64,000 nt of DNA from Cristatella mucedo (lineage: Eukaryota; Bryozoa; Phylactolaemata; Cristatellidae): positions 14,415,501 through 14,479,500 of the forward strand of contig WPIO01000001.1 of assembly GCA_009760855.2 (NCBI GenBank), given 5' to 3'. The notes under the pieces were generated by a model, which had not been told where the DNA came from, ran no database searches, and saw only the letters and a list, made by a program, of their open reading frames with translations. Shown here in pieces: positions 13,997 to 28,900 of this stretch; the stretch's first letter is position 1, and each line of letters begins with the position of its first letter. Both the position numbers and the translations under genes were made by a program.

Positions 13997-16900
13997 AGAC
14001 ACACCAGACGGACTGCTAATTTTTATGATTTAGGCCAAATAGTGACGTGTCAGTTTTTTCCATGATACCTTTTAAAGTCACACTTACCCATATAATAATA
14101 AGTGTCTTCAAAGCAGTTAGCTGTGCAAAATAATACGCTTGCAAAATAATATGAACAATAGTATGTTTGCAGTATCATGCCCTGTTAGCTTTGGCATTGG
14201 CTCTTACACCATCTAAAATATGGTTTGATTTGTTTGAAATACCATTTTGATGTATGATATTACGCATTTGGAAAACTAATGCACCACGGGACAGATAAAG
14301 CAATCTCACTTCCGTAGAAGCAAATGAATCTTAGTATCTTTCACCACCCCCTTTGCATTGAGCAATAATAATAGCTTCTTTTAGAATGCAACTTGAACTT
14401 ACTGGAAAATTTGGCCTTCATATTGTACGAGTTTGATTGTAATTGGAAGGGGGATAGCCATGTGGTCATGTGATCTAAGTTGGGCCAAGCGCCAGAATGG
14501 TCACCAGTGCTCTAGTGCATACATAGGGTAACTCCATTGTAGATTTAGGGTCCTAGCTGCATTTTGGAAGTTGCTAGCAACGTTTCTTTGGGCTCATACA
14601 TAATGCATACAACAGCTTTGAATTAATGTACCAATAGCAGTTCACCCTGATCATGTGCTTGTTCTCATACCTGCAATGCCACACTTCTTGTACATATGCG
14701 ATTTCTGCTTATATACTGTGGAGTATGTCTCGATCGTTAACAGATTGGCTTGGTCACTCTCTGTTTGTCTCTGTTTTTGTGGTGTAAGCCTGTCTCCAAA
14801 AAGCCTTGAACACAATATGTATAGTGTGAGATGGAATCATTAGTTTTGTGCCTAATGCAGAATGGAACTCGTACTGCTGGCAATTAGTTGTTATCTGCTT
14901 TTTTGGTGGGATGTGAACACACATGCAACCACTGACCAGAGCTCTGGAAGTGTTTGCAGTATTTACTCAGTGATGCTTCCTTTACAGCAAATGTAAAGTG
15001 CCTAGAAAGAGATTGAGTTCTCTGAGGGTGGTATATCAAATGTGTTATTATTATTATTATGTACCAATCGAAACTCACCCAAATAACAAAGAATTTGCAG
15101 GCGCATTCTTCTAGGCAGACTGAACATGCTGATAGGTGCTCATAATTCATAACCTAGCTCGTGGGTTCGGGTTCTGCAGCAGGCGATTCTTTATTGCCTG
15201 CTGCAGGTGAGGTGAAAGTGATGTGATCGCCAAAGCTCTTCTGCCGTTATGCAAGTGAGGTTGTTTAATCAGCTCTCTTTACTGTACCACGTAAATCTGC
15301 AACCTCAACGTCACTACCCCTATAGAGTGCTACTGATTATCAGCCTGTGGTAAATTTCTTATCAGTTTGAAGACCCTGGTTTTGGCATTGTATCAGAGTA
15401 AATCACATACCATGCAAGCAACCGATTAGTAATGTATTTCTGTTTGTAACTCCACTAAGCCATAAAGACTAAGTGGTGTTATGCAGTAGAGTTTTGTGTA
15501 ATGCACTAACAGCCTAAGTGGCTTTCGGTACGCATTCGGTAGCCAACAGACTTCATCTCACGCAACAAAGAGAAAGTGGGAAGCATAGCAGAGTTAGGAG
15601 ATCAGTTGAGGTAGTAGTGAGTAGCATGGAAGTAGCAGCTCAGAACCACTGAAAAGGATGAGCCATAGTCGGCAGCTGGAGAGTAGTTGTAGTATTACTT
15701 ATATTAATGGTGGTGGTAATCCAATTGGCTGCGTTAAAAAACAAGCATGGTCACTGCACATTTCCTGGTCCTGCAAAACCCGTGCTGTGGCTTTCTTACT
15801 CCATCGTTAGATAGAGGTTAGCATTCTGAACCAAAAATGATCTATAGTCTTTCTATGTGGCTCTGGTTAGATAAAGCTAGGAAATGTTGAATGTTAATGA
15901 CTGCTTATGTCTCAACTTGTACTGTGTTTGGAATAAATGAATGGACGAATGAACGAGGACCACATGTACTGCCCCAGAAATCCACCTTTATCATGTTGCA
16001 TTATAAGCAGGAAGTCTCTAATGAGGATTACATCGTTACCACTGTTCTGCTTGCTTTTCTTTATGGTCACTAGCTGTCGCGGTATCTGATTGCAAGCAAT
16101 GCGAATCCCCGGCGTTCAAATACAGTGCTTTGACGGGCTTTTGTTTTGTAGGAAATCTTTGAGATAGAAGCTCAGGTATTTGCTGAGAAACCACAACGAG
16201 ACATCCACAACTTTTTGGGTACCTTCACACGCGTGAGTGACCGTCGGTTTTTTCATGCTGTGCTAAGAAATGACGTCTTGCATTTTGGGATACCAGTGTT
16301 TGTGAGAGCAATGTTTTAGCACTAGTAATTTGTAGACGGATCGTCCCTCCGAAGAATGTTCTCTTAACATTGAGAATACTTTGTGGGCCAACACAGTTAT
16401 TGCCTCAGGCACTGCTGTGGGTCTTGTTGTGTATACCGGTTTGGAGACGAGAAGTGTCATGAACACATCACAACCTCCTAGTAAGGTAGGATGTGTTTGT
16501 TTGCCTCTTCTATTATTTGTGTGCTCAGCACGGCTGCCTTTTCAGAGTTGCATCATAGCAGTGGCGAAAGGCTGATGGTAAGATTTGGTGGGGCTATTCT
16601 ATTGATTATCGCTCACTGAATTCCGGTGCAGTAGTTCGATTGGAAGAGAGAATGTGTTACTGATAGCTGGCTTCCCACAACTCTCCAGATGCCAAAATAT
16701 TTTCAGATTCATATTGTCCTCCACATTAGTTTTTCCATGAGTTGCCTCAATTTACTGTCTTCATGGGGCTGTGCCTGATGCTTTGCTTTGATTATCCTGA
16801 CCTAGGCTGTGCTGTTCTTATTTGAAGGTCGGTTTGCTGGATATTGAAGTCAATGCTCTCACCAAAGTACTCTTTGTGGCTGTCCTAGTATTATCTCTTG

Positions 16901-19900
16901 TGATGATGATAATTAAGGTAAAGTACCAAGCTTAGTTTGCCGTGTTTTCTTACTGGTGGTAGTTAATTGCCTTGCTAAGAATGAATCGGCATCTTTCTGA
17001 TAGTCTCAACTATCACTTTTATCTAATATTGCAACCGATTTCAGACGTTAGTGTTTTTGTGGCGTCAGAACTGCAATTTGATTTTTCATTGACAGGGTTT
17101 TGGTGGTCCGTGGTATCGTTACTTGATGAGGTTCATACTCCTATTTTCGTACATAATTCCATTGAGGTACGTGCCTTCTTGGGATGTGGCTGTCAATATA
17201 TGCATGTATGCATATTTGTATCAGAACATCCCCTGACCTGACCACATTTAAAAGGAACCTAAAAACACACCTATTTAGGACAGCATTCAGTGGGTCCCTG
17301 TGATTCGTCCTTCATGTGCTTATGCGTGCTGACACTGTGCATGCTGCCACTAACCACATTTGCATGCTGACCCTGTGCATGTCACCCCTAACCATATTAT
17401 TCATTTCGTTTGTTTTTTTCAAGCATGATTTTACTTACCATTCAATTGCATTTCACTTTACAGCAAATGTAAAGCGCCTAGAGAGAGATTAAGTTCTCTG
17501 AGGGCGCTTTATCAAGTGAATTATTATTATTATCTCAATATAGAACTTCACAAAGCCTCAGCAACTAAATAAGTGTTACATTGAGAGTTTTATTTAGTGC
17601 CCTCAAAGCCGAAGTGGCTTTACATGCACAGATGGAAGCCAACAAACTTCATCTCATGCAACAAAGAGAAAGTAAGAAGCATAGCTGAGTCAGGAGAACA
17701 GTCGAAGAAGGTTGGCAGAGGGAGAGCTGATGTCATCGCTTAAGAATTTTGTTTGTGAGTTTTGAATACTTAGACCCACAGAGCAAAGCTATAACCAACG
17801 ATTTTTAAGTGAGAGAATGGAACAGCTAATCTATTTTCTTTTAGAGGACCCCGTGGGCACAATGAGACTTAAACAGATGCAGCAGTTCAGCTGGGTACGA
17901 AGGACCCAATCCAAGGGAAGTCTCGTATGTCAGAATAGAAATTGTGCTCTGCATCAGTTAATTAACAGGCAACCATCGCAACTTCTTTCGAAGAGGAAAC
18001 GCATGACTGAGTTTCTTGGATTTAGAGACCAACCTTGCAGCTATATTCATTCCCAACTAAAGAAGCTTAACGGCTCCCCCTCCCTAGCCCTGCCAATAGT
18101 GCCTTTCTATATAGTACTGTATAGCTTGTAAGATCTTTAGCCAGCCACTGTAGTAATTAGTATCTAATTCAGGACAGAAAATAAACATGCCGGCTCAAGC
18201 CTTAGAGCGGCAATCTTTTAAATAATCCTGGAATAAAAAGAAAGGAGACCGACGATAAATTACTATGGCCTCAAAACCAAATATAGTCTTTTAGGTGTCG
18301 ATCGAACGATGACCGATGTGATTGGCCTTGGAACAATCCCTGTATCCAACGGTTGCCTTACAAACCTCAATTACGGCTAGGCTCAGTTTGACATCAAGTG
18401 AAGACTAAAGAGAGTTTCGTTTAGGCTATAAATCTGAGGAGCCTTTTGTACTAGCTCTAATTAGCGTACCTACTCCATCTGCAGAAAGCTGGGAGGATTT
18501 CTTATAGCATTGCGACTCATTGTTTGCAGTAGGCGGAGGTGGCAGTATGGAGGCATGAACTTTCAAAAACATTTTCAACAAAGAAGGCTGAGCACTTATC
18601 ACTCGCACAATCAACATTCGGAAAATGCCTGACTGGCAAAACTGCAGCTTGCGAATGAAAATAGAAGCCATTGCATTCCAAATCTTCCGGGTGTGGGTGT
18701 AGATGTAGTCTACTGCTTTTAAAAGCGAACAGGCCCATAAATTTATTTGTAGCATTTTCACGTACAATAATAATATTTTGAAAACTGCATATGGTTATTA
18801 TATTATCGATCACGGATGATTTTTGCAAGCATTACATAGTCGTAAGCCATACCAACATACTTCATATCTACCAGTCGCTTGATTGGTCAGTATCATATCA
18901 TGGGAGTTGCTTAAGTTTCCCTTTTAAGCTCTTGACACTTGCTATGCCTAATGTTTGCGATTTTGTTATGTTTAGACATTCGAAAAATACACCCTCACGG
19001 CAACTAACCAAATAGTCATGCCTTGGTAATTTTGCTTAATTTTTTGGTCACATTGCTTTAAATTTTGGTTGGCCATGCAATCGAGTTGCTGTGATGAAAT
19101 AGAAACATACGAATTATTGCTATGTGTAGCTGTCTTGATGCTGGGCTTCTCAAAGTTCTTTTTTAGGAAAGTAGATTGTTTTCGTTTCGTATTTTGAAAA
19201 GCACTAATCCGCTTCTATTAATTTTAAATCCTGGAGATTCGTGACTTATCCAGATAGCAAGGTAGATTCCATATAGCAAATGCTAGGGACCGATTCCCCA
19301 TGGCTAGCGCTGTCCAAGCTGTAACCTGCAGTTCTCCTAATTGGAGATACTGCATTGCATTGAGCTCCGATGTTAAAGCTGGAACTGCATGCTTGTTCGG
19401 CAGACAAATGGGCACTACAAAGCCCCGTGTTATTGAGTGGCTAGTAATTCACAGTACTTAGCTTTATAGCCACTTTTGGCTAAGCCACTAACTTTGCAGC
19501 TATATATGAATAGGTTTGATTGGATTCTAACTTCCGGAGTGTTACTTCATGCACTTTTCTGCCCAGGCTGTCGGCCTCGGTTTTCTGGAGAAGTCTGACC
19601 ATTTACTATTTTTTGCACCGTCTGCAAAAATCTATTGCAGAATTGACATTTACTAATGCACAGTTCTTTTGCACTTACCCTTCACCGTTCTATTCGCGTA
19701 GTCATTTAATGGGTGGTATGCTCCAAATTCTTTAATGCTGAGATAGTCATTTTTGGTTCAAGCACAAATTTAAGCCAATACCGAGAATATCCATCCTCGA
19801 GCACTAGTTGAAATCCTGGCAGGGCTGCGCATCACTGCCCTCTTCCAAACCTTAGCTGTTATCGAAGCTTTGTAGCCTTAAGGAGGCACGACATACTGTC

Positions 19901-22900
19901 ATTGAGCAGCTTGATGGCAAGCCAATTTATCCTATTAGTCCAAAGTAATAATAATAATAAACAGTTTGTCTGACCCTGCAAGAGAGCTAAATCTTTTTCT
20001 AGGCTCTATAATATGCTGGAAAAAGGATTGTCAACTGACTAGCAATAGCAACCACAATTTCAGAGTGCATAAGCAAACAAAGGACTATTCACGTGGACGG
20101 AGCAAATGGTGCAAGGAGCTGGTAGGTTATAGCTTCTTTTTTAAATGTTGTCAAGTCTGGAGATATCGTGCCGTCAGTCGGAAGTGAGTTCTAGGCTTAA
20201 GGAGCATACGAATTGGAGGCACGGTCTTGAGAGAATTTGAGGTTAGTTAGAGCCACAGGTAATCGTCTTGAGTCAGCCAAGCAAGTGGTCCGATGCGAAG
20301 GATGTTTAGGAAGTAGGAAATATTTCGGATAGGTAGGCCGGAGCAAGAGGATGAAGCATCTAAAATATTATGCATGTTGACACCGTGTATGTTACCACTA
20401 ACCAAATGGTCGGGCATCCTGTACAGTATATATAAAGTGCGTAGCAAGAGATTAAGCTCTCTGAGGTGCTATACAAATGTGTTATTATTATTATTACAGT
20501 GAGTGACAGAACATTGAAGTCGATTTAGCTGCTTGATAGGGAGCGATTGCAGGTCAGTTAGTAGTGGTATAATGAGGCAGTTGCAATGTTTACGGCCATC
20601 ATGCCTAGGTGTAGAGTTCAGCACCAACTGTTAACATTCAAGGCTTAGCTGAAGCATTTATGTTGCTTGTCATTTGTGATTTATTTGTTGCTTTGCATGT
20701 TCACTTGTTACCGGTTATGTTGCACATGAAAGTATGCTCTATCCCTTTACCTCTCGTGCACCACCCATGGCTAGTTGTTGTTTATTTGTTGTACTGTCTC
20801 GAAGTACGAGATTTTGTGAATTATAGGATCATATAAAAGCCGTAACATTTGCAGTCATTTCATAAGGATGGGCTCTTTATGTTTCTATTTTGCTGCCGCT
20901 GGAGCAGATGCATTTACTCCGAAGTTTCTAGTTTGCGTAGTTTTGTTGACCTCAGTTCTACAATTCTTGCAGGACGATGCCGAATTTCACCTTGCTATCG
21001 ATCTATTTTCCAGCTGTCATCTGCTGCTTTATCTTCACTGTCTACTTCAATTATTCTCATGTAACACGTATGCACACCACTTTTGTTTGTTGAATGGGGT
21101 TTTACATTGTTATTTGAGCTGTGAGCACAGTAGGTAAGGCGGTTGGTTTTCACGACCTCGGCCCCGAGATTGTGGATTCGAATCGTGGACGATCCTTTAT
21201 TGCCTTTGGTAATAGCCGTAAAAGCTCTTCTGTCGCTATACAAAGAGGCTGTTAAATCAGCTAGTATTTGTTCTTGGTCCGCTGACCTGGAATTCAGTCC
21301 TCTTTCTTAGGGTTGGTTACTGGCCTACTTGCACGTAAGCATGCATGTATATATATGCTAGTACTAGCTTTTTTTTCCCGTCACGCAAAAATCCCTAGGA
21401 TGTAGTATGAATCTGCATGTACAAAATGAACATCCAGTGTCACTCTTCAGCTACTGTTTACCAACGAAGGTGGGTCCTGTATGATTTGTTCAACTTTCTT
21501 ATGCATTATAGCTTGAGAGTCAACCTCGACATGGGAAAACTTGCATATGCATTTATGATAACACGAGATAAGGAAATTCCATCAACGGTGGTGCGAAGCA
21601 CTACACTGTGTGAGGATCTTGGTCGCATTCAATATCTCTTCTCTGATAAGACAGGCACTCTTACAAAGAACGAAATGGTGTTCAAGAAGTTACACTTAGG
21701 CACCGTATCTTATACAGCTGAAACTATGGATGAGGTATGTTTACCGACACGTTATAGAATCTTGGTGGATCAAATCCACTAACCACATTTGCATGCTGAC
21801 CCTGTGCATGTCACCCCTAACCATATTATTCATTTCGTTTGTTTTTCAAGCATGATTTTACTTACCATTCAATTGCATTTCACTTTACAGCAAATGTAAA
21901 GCGCCTAGAGAGAGATTAAGTTCTCTTAGGGTGCTTTATCAAGTGAATTATTATTATTATTATTAAATCTGTTGCATAAAGGAATCTTAATTGTTTTGTG
22001 ATCTGTTTTTTGTTGTCCATGCATTGTAAATTTCCTAATAATGTATTTAGCTTGTTGCATTTCGTATGTCCTTATTGCTAAAGCCCAAATATAATCCAAG
22101 CGGTGCTGCTAACAAGAGTGCAATCCTGACCAACTCATGTGACTGATTTTGTGTGTGTTAATGTCTTCAAGCATGTAGTCGACAGGTACTTGTAGTGAGT
22201 ATATTTTTATTAGTTTGAAAGCAGGATTATTAAAGTTAGGCTATATGCTTCTATTGTTCGTGATTATCATGCTTGTTGTTACTGAGCTTATTCACATTAT
22301 AATTTTCAAATGTTTCCTGTAGCTTTTAGCAAAATAAAGATATCACGACCACTTAAAACGTGCAAATAGCAGAACAGAACTAATTTTTTAACCAAAATTG
22401 AAATGGCCCAGCAATCTGTGACGTATGCCAAAGAGCAAACTGAATAATAAAGCTGTCTTACCCTTAAAAAAGACCCAAATCTTGAATTTGACACCATCAA
22501 GGAAGTCAGGTATCTTTTGGATCAGTTATCGCCTTATCGATATGCGTTATTGGGGGGATATGAGACATGTAGTACTCTGTAGTGGCTGGGTTTTGAGGTC
22601 AGTATTATTTTCCAGTTAAAGGAAGCAGTACCCAAATTTCATTAGCTGTTCGCACATTCTGAGCATGGCAATATTTCAGAGGCTGTGGAGGCACTGTTAA
22701 TGACTTCAAAATGCCCAAGAATTTATTTTATTTTTAAGGGGAGAAGTCTAGAAAATACTTCTAAAATTGGTTCGACGATCGAATATTTTTATCGTACGTT
22801 TCAAAAGATAAATGTGCTAGAAATGGGATTGGAAGTTTTGACGACCTCAGTGTAAAAGAAAAAGTTCATATATGACTTGCATCCCAACTTGTTGAACCTT

Positions 22901-25900
22901 GGTAGATCGAGGTACCTGCGTGAAGCTTCATGCTTGTAACTTTTAAAGTGCTTCATTTTCAGTTTAGTTTTGCACCTTGTAAATTCCGTAACTCGGTAAT
23001 AATTAGCTTCTCGGAGTGAAATTTGAGATGTGAGTTCAGTTATTCTTGTATACATCAGCCCCACAATAATTTCTGATTTCGGTCAATGCCATGATTTCAG
23101 AAAATGCAGCTTCAGGATGTTTGATGACATGTATGTGCAGATGAAACCACTTTCGGCTGGAGGGTTTTAAATAATTTGCTGCAGAGGGCAGCTGCCCTTT
23201 CAGCTGATTTTAGGAACACTCTCTGGATTGGTCCTAACACTCCATTCAGACTTTCTTTGGTAGGCCCCCACCCTGGAAAACTCAAGGTGCTCCTGCTTGG
23301 CTTAATCCTGGCTATGCAATGGCTGTTTCATTTTTACTCTCCACCTGTAGGTGCTCACGCTCACGATGTGCTTGTGGGTGTGCGGATGAGCCTCTATACA
23401 TGGCGATGTGCCTGATATGACTCTATCCGACCACTGTTACAGGTGCTGTTACATTTGCACCAGTCGTATTCCGGTGACGGGGATGCTGCTCATACAGGCC
23501 AGTCCAAGATCAAACGAACGATGGTGACACGAGTGGCCGAAGCCGTGAAGGCCCTGGCCTTGTGCCACAATGTGACGCCAGTGTTTGAGCGCGACGGCTC
23601 GACCGAGGCCACTTACCAGGCTTCTAGTCCGGACGAGGTGATTCTACACCAAACCGGCGCATGCACGGCCTGCTCGCACCGAGGCGCATGCACAAAGTCA
23701 GGTCACCGAGCAGAGCTGCTCCCGGTGACGACGCATGCATTTTGCGGCTCTCTTGCAGCCTGTACTTGACAGCTCATGACCCTCTGTATTCCCACTCTGC
23801 AGGTTGCACTCGTGAGATGGACTGAGAGTGTGGGCCTCACACTAGTCCACAGGGATCTGACCAGCATGAAGCTTCGCACCCCAGTGACTGGGGCCACACA
23901 AGAGTATGCCATACTGCAGACATTTCCCTTTACGTCAGAGACCAAGAGGATGGGAATAATCATCAGGGTCAGTGACTTCGGTTGCTTCTCATTGGGCCAC
24001 GCTGATCTGGCAATTAATCTGGGAATCAGTGCAAGCCAGCATTGTGCATGGTCTGGTCTCGTTCATGCCGATATGCTTTCATTGGATGAAGGCTGGCAAA
24101 CGACAGGCCACTGCAAATTTACTTATATAATTCTTCATTAAAGCTTTGTCATCTAATAACAATAATACCACCTCCACCACCACCACTACCGATAATAATG
24201 AATATGTACTGCACTCTGGACAGTACTTGGTAAATTTATAAATTTCCTCAAAGCTACCAAGAACCCAGCTGAAATAGCAGAGATTCTTCCCAAGTCAGCA
24301 TTCCTGAGAAGGTCGTTAGACGCTTTCAGTAGTTACTTGGTGGAGAGATTATCTCTAAAAGTTCACTAGAACTTGCTTTGTCGGATGCTTTGCTATAAGA
24401 ATTTAGCTGGTCGACCACCACTTATACCAACGTCTTTGATATGAACAGCAATAGGGAGATTTCATGTAGGTCGCTTCATATTTCTGTCTAATATAGGTCT
24501 TCTTAATGAGATCTTTTAACAGCAGGCTCTTGGAAGGGTGCAGTGATAAGACATGAGAGTTCGTACATTCACTGGTTGTAGCTATGTAGGTCTAGAGCTT
24601 ATGGTTTCTGTTGCCGTGCTGCTACTTGCTCTCATCCTTATCATGCCGGTGAAGACCGATGATTTACACTTACAGGATCTCACCAGTGGGGAAGTAACAT
24701 TCTACATGAAAGGGGCTGATGTAATAATGATGGGTATAGTGCAGTACAACGATTGGCTGGAAGAAGAGGTAAGATATTGGCCTGTGAAAGTACTGTATTT
24801 GGAATAGCCACTTTTTATTCATTAAAGACCTTCGGTAATATCTTTATATGCCATGTAGTGATGATGTTTTATAGTGCGGGAATATGGCTCGTGAGGGCTT
24901 GCGCACTCTTGTTGTTGCCAAGAAGATTCTCACAGAAGACCAGTATAGTGAATTCCAGGTGCGTGTGCCTGTGTAAAGTGTATGGGCCCATTCAAGGCAG
25001 CCGATGCATTAATTATGCTTAAAGCTCTTCTTTGGTGGTGGCCTTGTGGCTGCTCACGAGGCTTGGTGCTTGTGCTTTCATGAGATTCTTTTCGTGAAGT
25101 CATCTTTTGTTAACCCCTCGTGTTATGAATTTCATGGGTTTTTTATTTGAAGGTACTGCTGCTGCATGATATATGCACAGTTACGTTAAGCTATGTATGC
25201 ATTTAGCTATACATGTCATCAAACGTCATTGAACTGTATTACATGCAATTATGGACATGTACAGTAAAATCTATGCAACCTAATCAGAAATGAGCTCCTG
25301 CAGTATTGTGAAATCGGAACTGAACTTTCATTTGAAATTTCATATTAACTCGGCAAGTATTGACCGAGTTATGCAATTTACAAGGCGCAAAGCTACACTG
25401 TAAATGAAGCTGTTTAACAGTCTCAAGCATGTACCTCAACAAGCTGCAACCATTTACTTTACTTTACCAAGATTTAACAAGTTGGAACACACAAATTATA
25501 TGTGATGCAGAGATCGGTACATTGTTTAGTTTAGATACGTTGCTTCTGGTTTACTTCCTGGTTAGACATGGTTTGCACAACCGTTTTTTATTGCCTTTCT
25601 TTTATGTGGAAACTGTCCAAACTTCAGCTCCCATTTCTAAAATGTTTTCTTTTGAATGGCACCCTAAACAATTATTCGATTGTTGAACCAGTCTTCTCAT
25701 TATTTTCTCGACATTTACCCTTAAGAATGAATGACTTCAGCAATGCTGGCACTCTGGTTATCAAATATGGCTTGACCGATGCTCATTCCGATGGGTGAGG
25801 TCATAGACGTACTAATGGAGACAGTGGCTGTGTTCAGCCAGTGCCAAGATAGTAGCTTCCTGTTGGTTTGCTGCAGTAGAAACCCTCAGTCCAGACTCAG

Positions 25901-28900
25901 GGTAATTACAATAGGTGGCTTAGTTTCTTGAGCTTTGGCATTGCTGCTTGTGCTGGTAAGGTCGTGCAGGTTCAAGTGGGCCTGCAATGCCTTCCAGTAT
26001 CCTCTTGTGAATGAAGAATGATTGCCTTCAGCAGTGACTTGTCTGTACACACTTACAGTCAGCAGTGTTTGTGTAAGAAGAGTCATATTGATGATCCGAC
26101 TGATTTGGCATAGATACACAGAGGTGCTTGCAATTGTGTGAATGAACTTGAAGTGAGAATAAGTTCATTGGTGTCTGAAATATCGAAGGCAGCAGCTGAT
26201 GTGACAGCTGCTGTTGACATCGTGACTGCTAATTGTATAACTTTGACTTCAAGCAAAGCAAAGGTGGCTAGGAGACCTGCTTACCCCTACCTAAGCTTGC
26301 CGTTGAAAGAGGTTGACACCTTTGAGCCAGATTGGTCGGCCTCGGGCACGAGTTACTCTTCAGCTCCCTTACAAAAGTCTCAGCTGTGCTGCTACATGGC
26401 AGCTACTTGCTAGTCATGCTTCAGTTGCGCTGTGACAGATATTGAAATCAACAGTAGGCTTACACTAGCTTGGCTTGCCTGTTACAGGCTATGCAACAAA
26501 CAACTTCATTTCGTGGACTCTAGTAGTATTTCTCTGCACTTTTTTACGTTTTCTGATGGTTCCGTTAGATTAGCAGCATTGCGTTTACTATATTAGCAAC
26601 TTTCTTTAAGTTGCTGCAAAAAATGACTGCACGAGGCATTTGCCCTTGCTGGCTATGCACCGATGTACTAGTGTGAGTGATAATCGTATGAACTCAAAAT
26701 CCATCCAGAGTATCTAGCGGATTGATTGGTTATTCCACATACAAATTTTCTAGGCTAGATATCATCAGGCGAAGATGGCCGTGCAAGACAGGGCTGCAAG
26801 AATGCTAGCCACTGTAGAAAGTCTTGAACGGGACATGGAGCTTCTGTGTCTCACAGGCGTCGAGGACAAATTACAAGACAACGTGCGCTCTACGTTAGAG
26901 CTTCTGAAAAATGCAGGCATCAAGGTACGTGATACAAATGTTGTTAGTATTCTAATGCGTGAGGCATACTATTTTTATGATGGCTGGACATCTCAGCTTC
27001 TAGCACGGGGTAATTCAGCCATGGCTGTTTCCATGTTAGTGGAACTTACTGCTGCCGTTTTTCTCACATGGCTTTACTTCTGGTATGTGCGTGCATTCGT
27101 TCGTTCACATGACCTGACTACGTGCCCCAGATGTGCTCTGCACACCTGCTGCCTATTTCGACCTACGCAATCACTGTGCTTTAAGTACTGTACTTGCCCA
27201 AATTCAGGATCTAAAGCTAGAGCTAAAGAATAGCTGCTGTATTGAAAAGTGAATGTCGGTTTCTAAACTCCACAGATCCTTTGGTGTTTGCATAAACCCA
27301 GTTGGCATCACCCATGCTGTGATAGTTGGAGCTGTATGTAATGTCAGATGCTTATGCAATACTCAGCCGTTGTAGGCTGGTCTGTATATTAGTTGCCACA
27401 TTACTCCACTTCTCGCCGACCTGCACTGGCTACCAGTCAAGCAACGTATTGACTTCAAGGTTTTGTCGCTCACTTTTAGGTCCCTTCATTCTACGGTTCC
27501 AGCTTATCTTTCCGACATACTCCCCCATCAGGCCAAGCATCGTACCACCCGCTTTTCGGAATCCAACATTGTAGAAATACCTCGTACAAACCTCAAATCC
27601 TTTGGAGACCGTGCATTTAGTTCATACGCTCCCAAAGCCTGGAACTCCCTCCCGACCTGCGTCAGAACATCCCCTGACCTGACCACACTTAAAAGGAACC
27701 TAAAAACACACCTATTTAGGACAGCATTTAGTGGGTCCCTGTGATTCGTCCTTGATGTGCTTATGCGTGCTGACACTGTGCATGCTGCCACTAACCACAT
27801 TTGCATGCTGACCCTGTGCATGTCACCCCTAACCATATTATTCACTTCGTTTGTTTTTTTCAAGCATGATTTTACTTACCATTCAATTGCATTTCACTTT
27901 ACAGCAAATGTAAAGCGCCTAGAGAGAGATTAAGTTCTCTGAGGGCGCTTTATCAAGTGCAATATTATTATTATTATTATTATTATTTCATAACTCACTA
28001 GATGTTTTACATTAATAATCTAAGCCAGTCTAGTGCCATACACTATTTTTCTTATTTAAGGCCTCTCACCTCAATAATAATGTAGTTGACTACCTCATTG
28101 CCACAATGGTGGCCCGTAATGTTCAGGCGATTGCCTCACCGGGGTCGATGCTACCCCGTGTTGAGTTGAGGCACTCGACAGGAACATAACTGTGCAGGGC
28201 AATGGTTTTACATTACCGTCACTCTCAAAGTGCCTGCCAGAACTTCCTGACTTGTTTGGTCTGCCTGGTATGTTGGAGCCTGGCAGCTGCTCTAATTACT
28301 ATTCTATATTCTTGCAGATCTGGATGTTGACCGGTGACAAACTTGAGACTGCCACTTGTATTGCAAAGAGCTCGAAGCTTGTGTCCCGTGCTCAAGATAT
28401 ACATGTCTTCAAACCTACTGCAAGTCGTGAAGAGGCACATCTTGAACTGAATGCACTGAGACGAAAGAATGATGCCGCACTAATTATCCGCGGGGATTCT
28501 CTTGAGGTTAGTGCATGCATGCTGTCCCATCGATTCAAAGTTCAGAAATGCCACAAGATGACTTCATATATGTGCGTATCTCTGCCTGGCTCCTCAAAAT
28601 CACAAGTACTAAGCGATGTTTTACTGGACAGTTTTGTTAGCACATTCAAAATGTAAGTGGCTTTCTTTTTTCACCCAGTAGCCGAAGAGAAAGTAAGAAG
28701 CAAAGCTATATCCATAGGACAGTCGAGGAACTACTTAGCATAGAAGTAGCAGCCCATAACTGCTAGAAACGATCTGCGAGAGTAACCAGAAAGACGTTGT
28801 TGCCCAAACATTTTGGAACTGAGTATTCTAGACCAGAAGCAGCAGTGCAAAAGCTTCTGTTCCCAACCGTCCCTAAGCCAAAGAATGGTACAGCTTGTCT

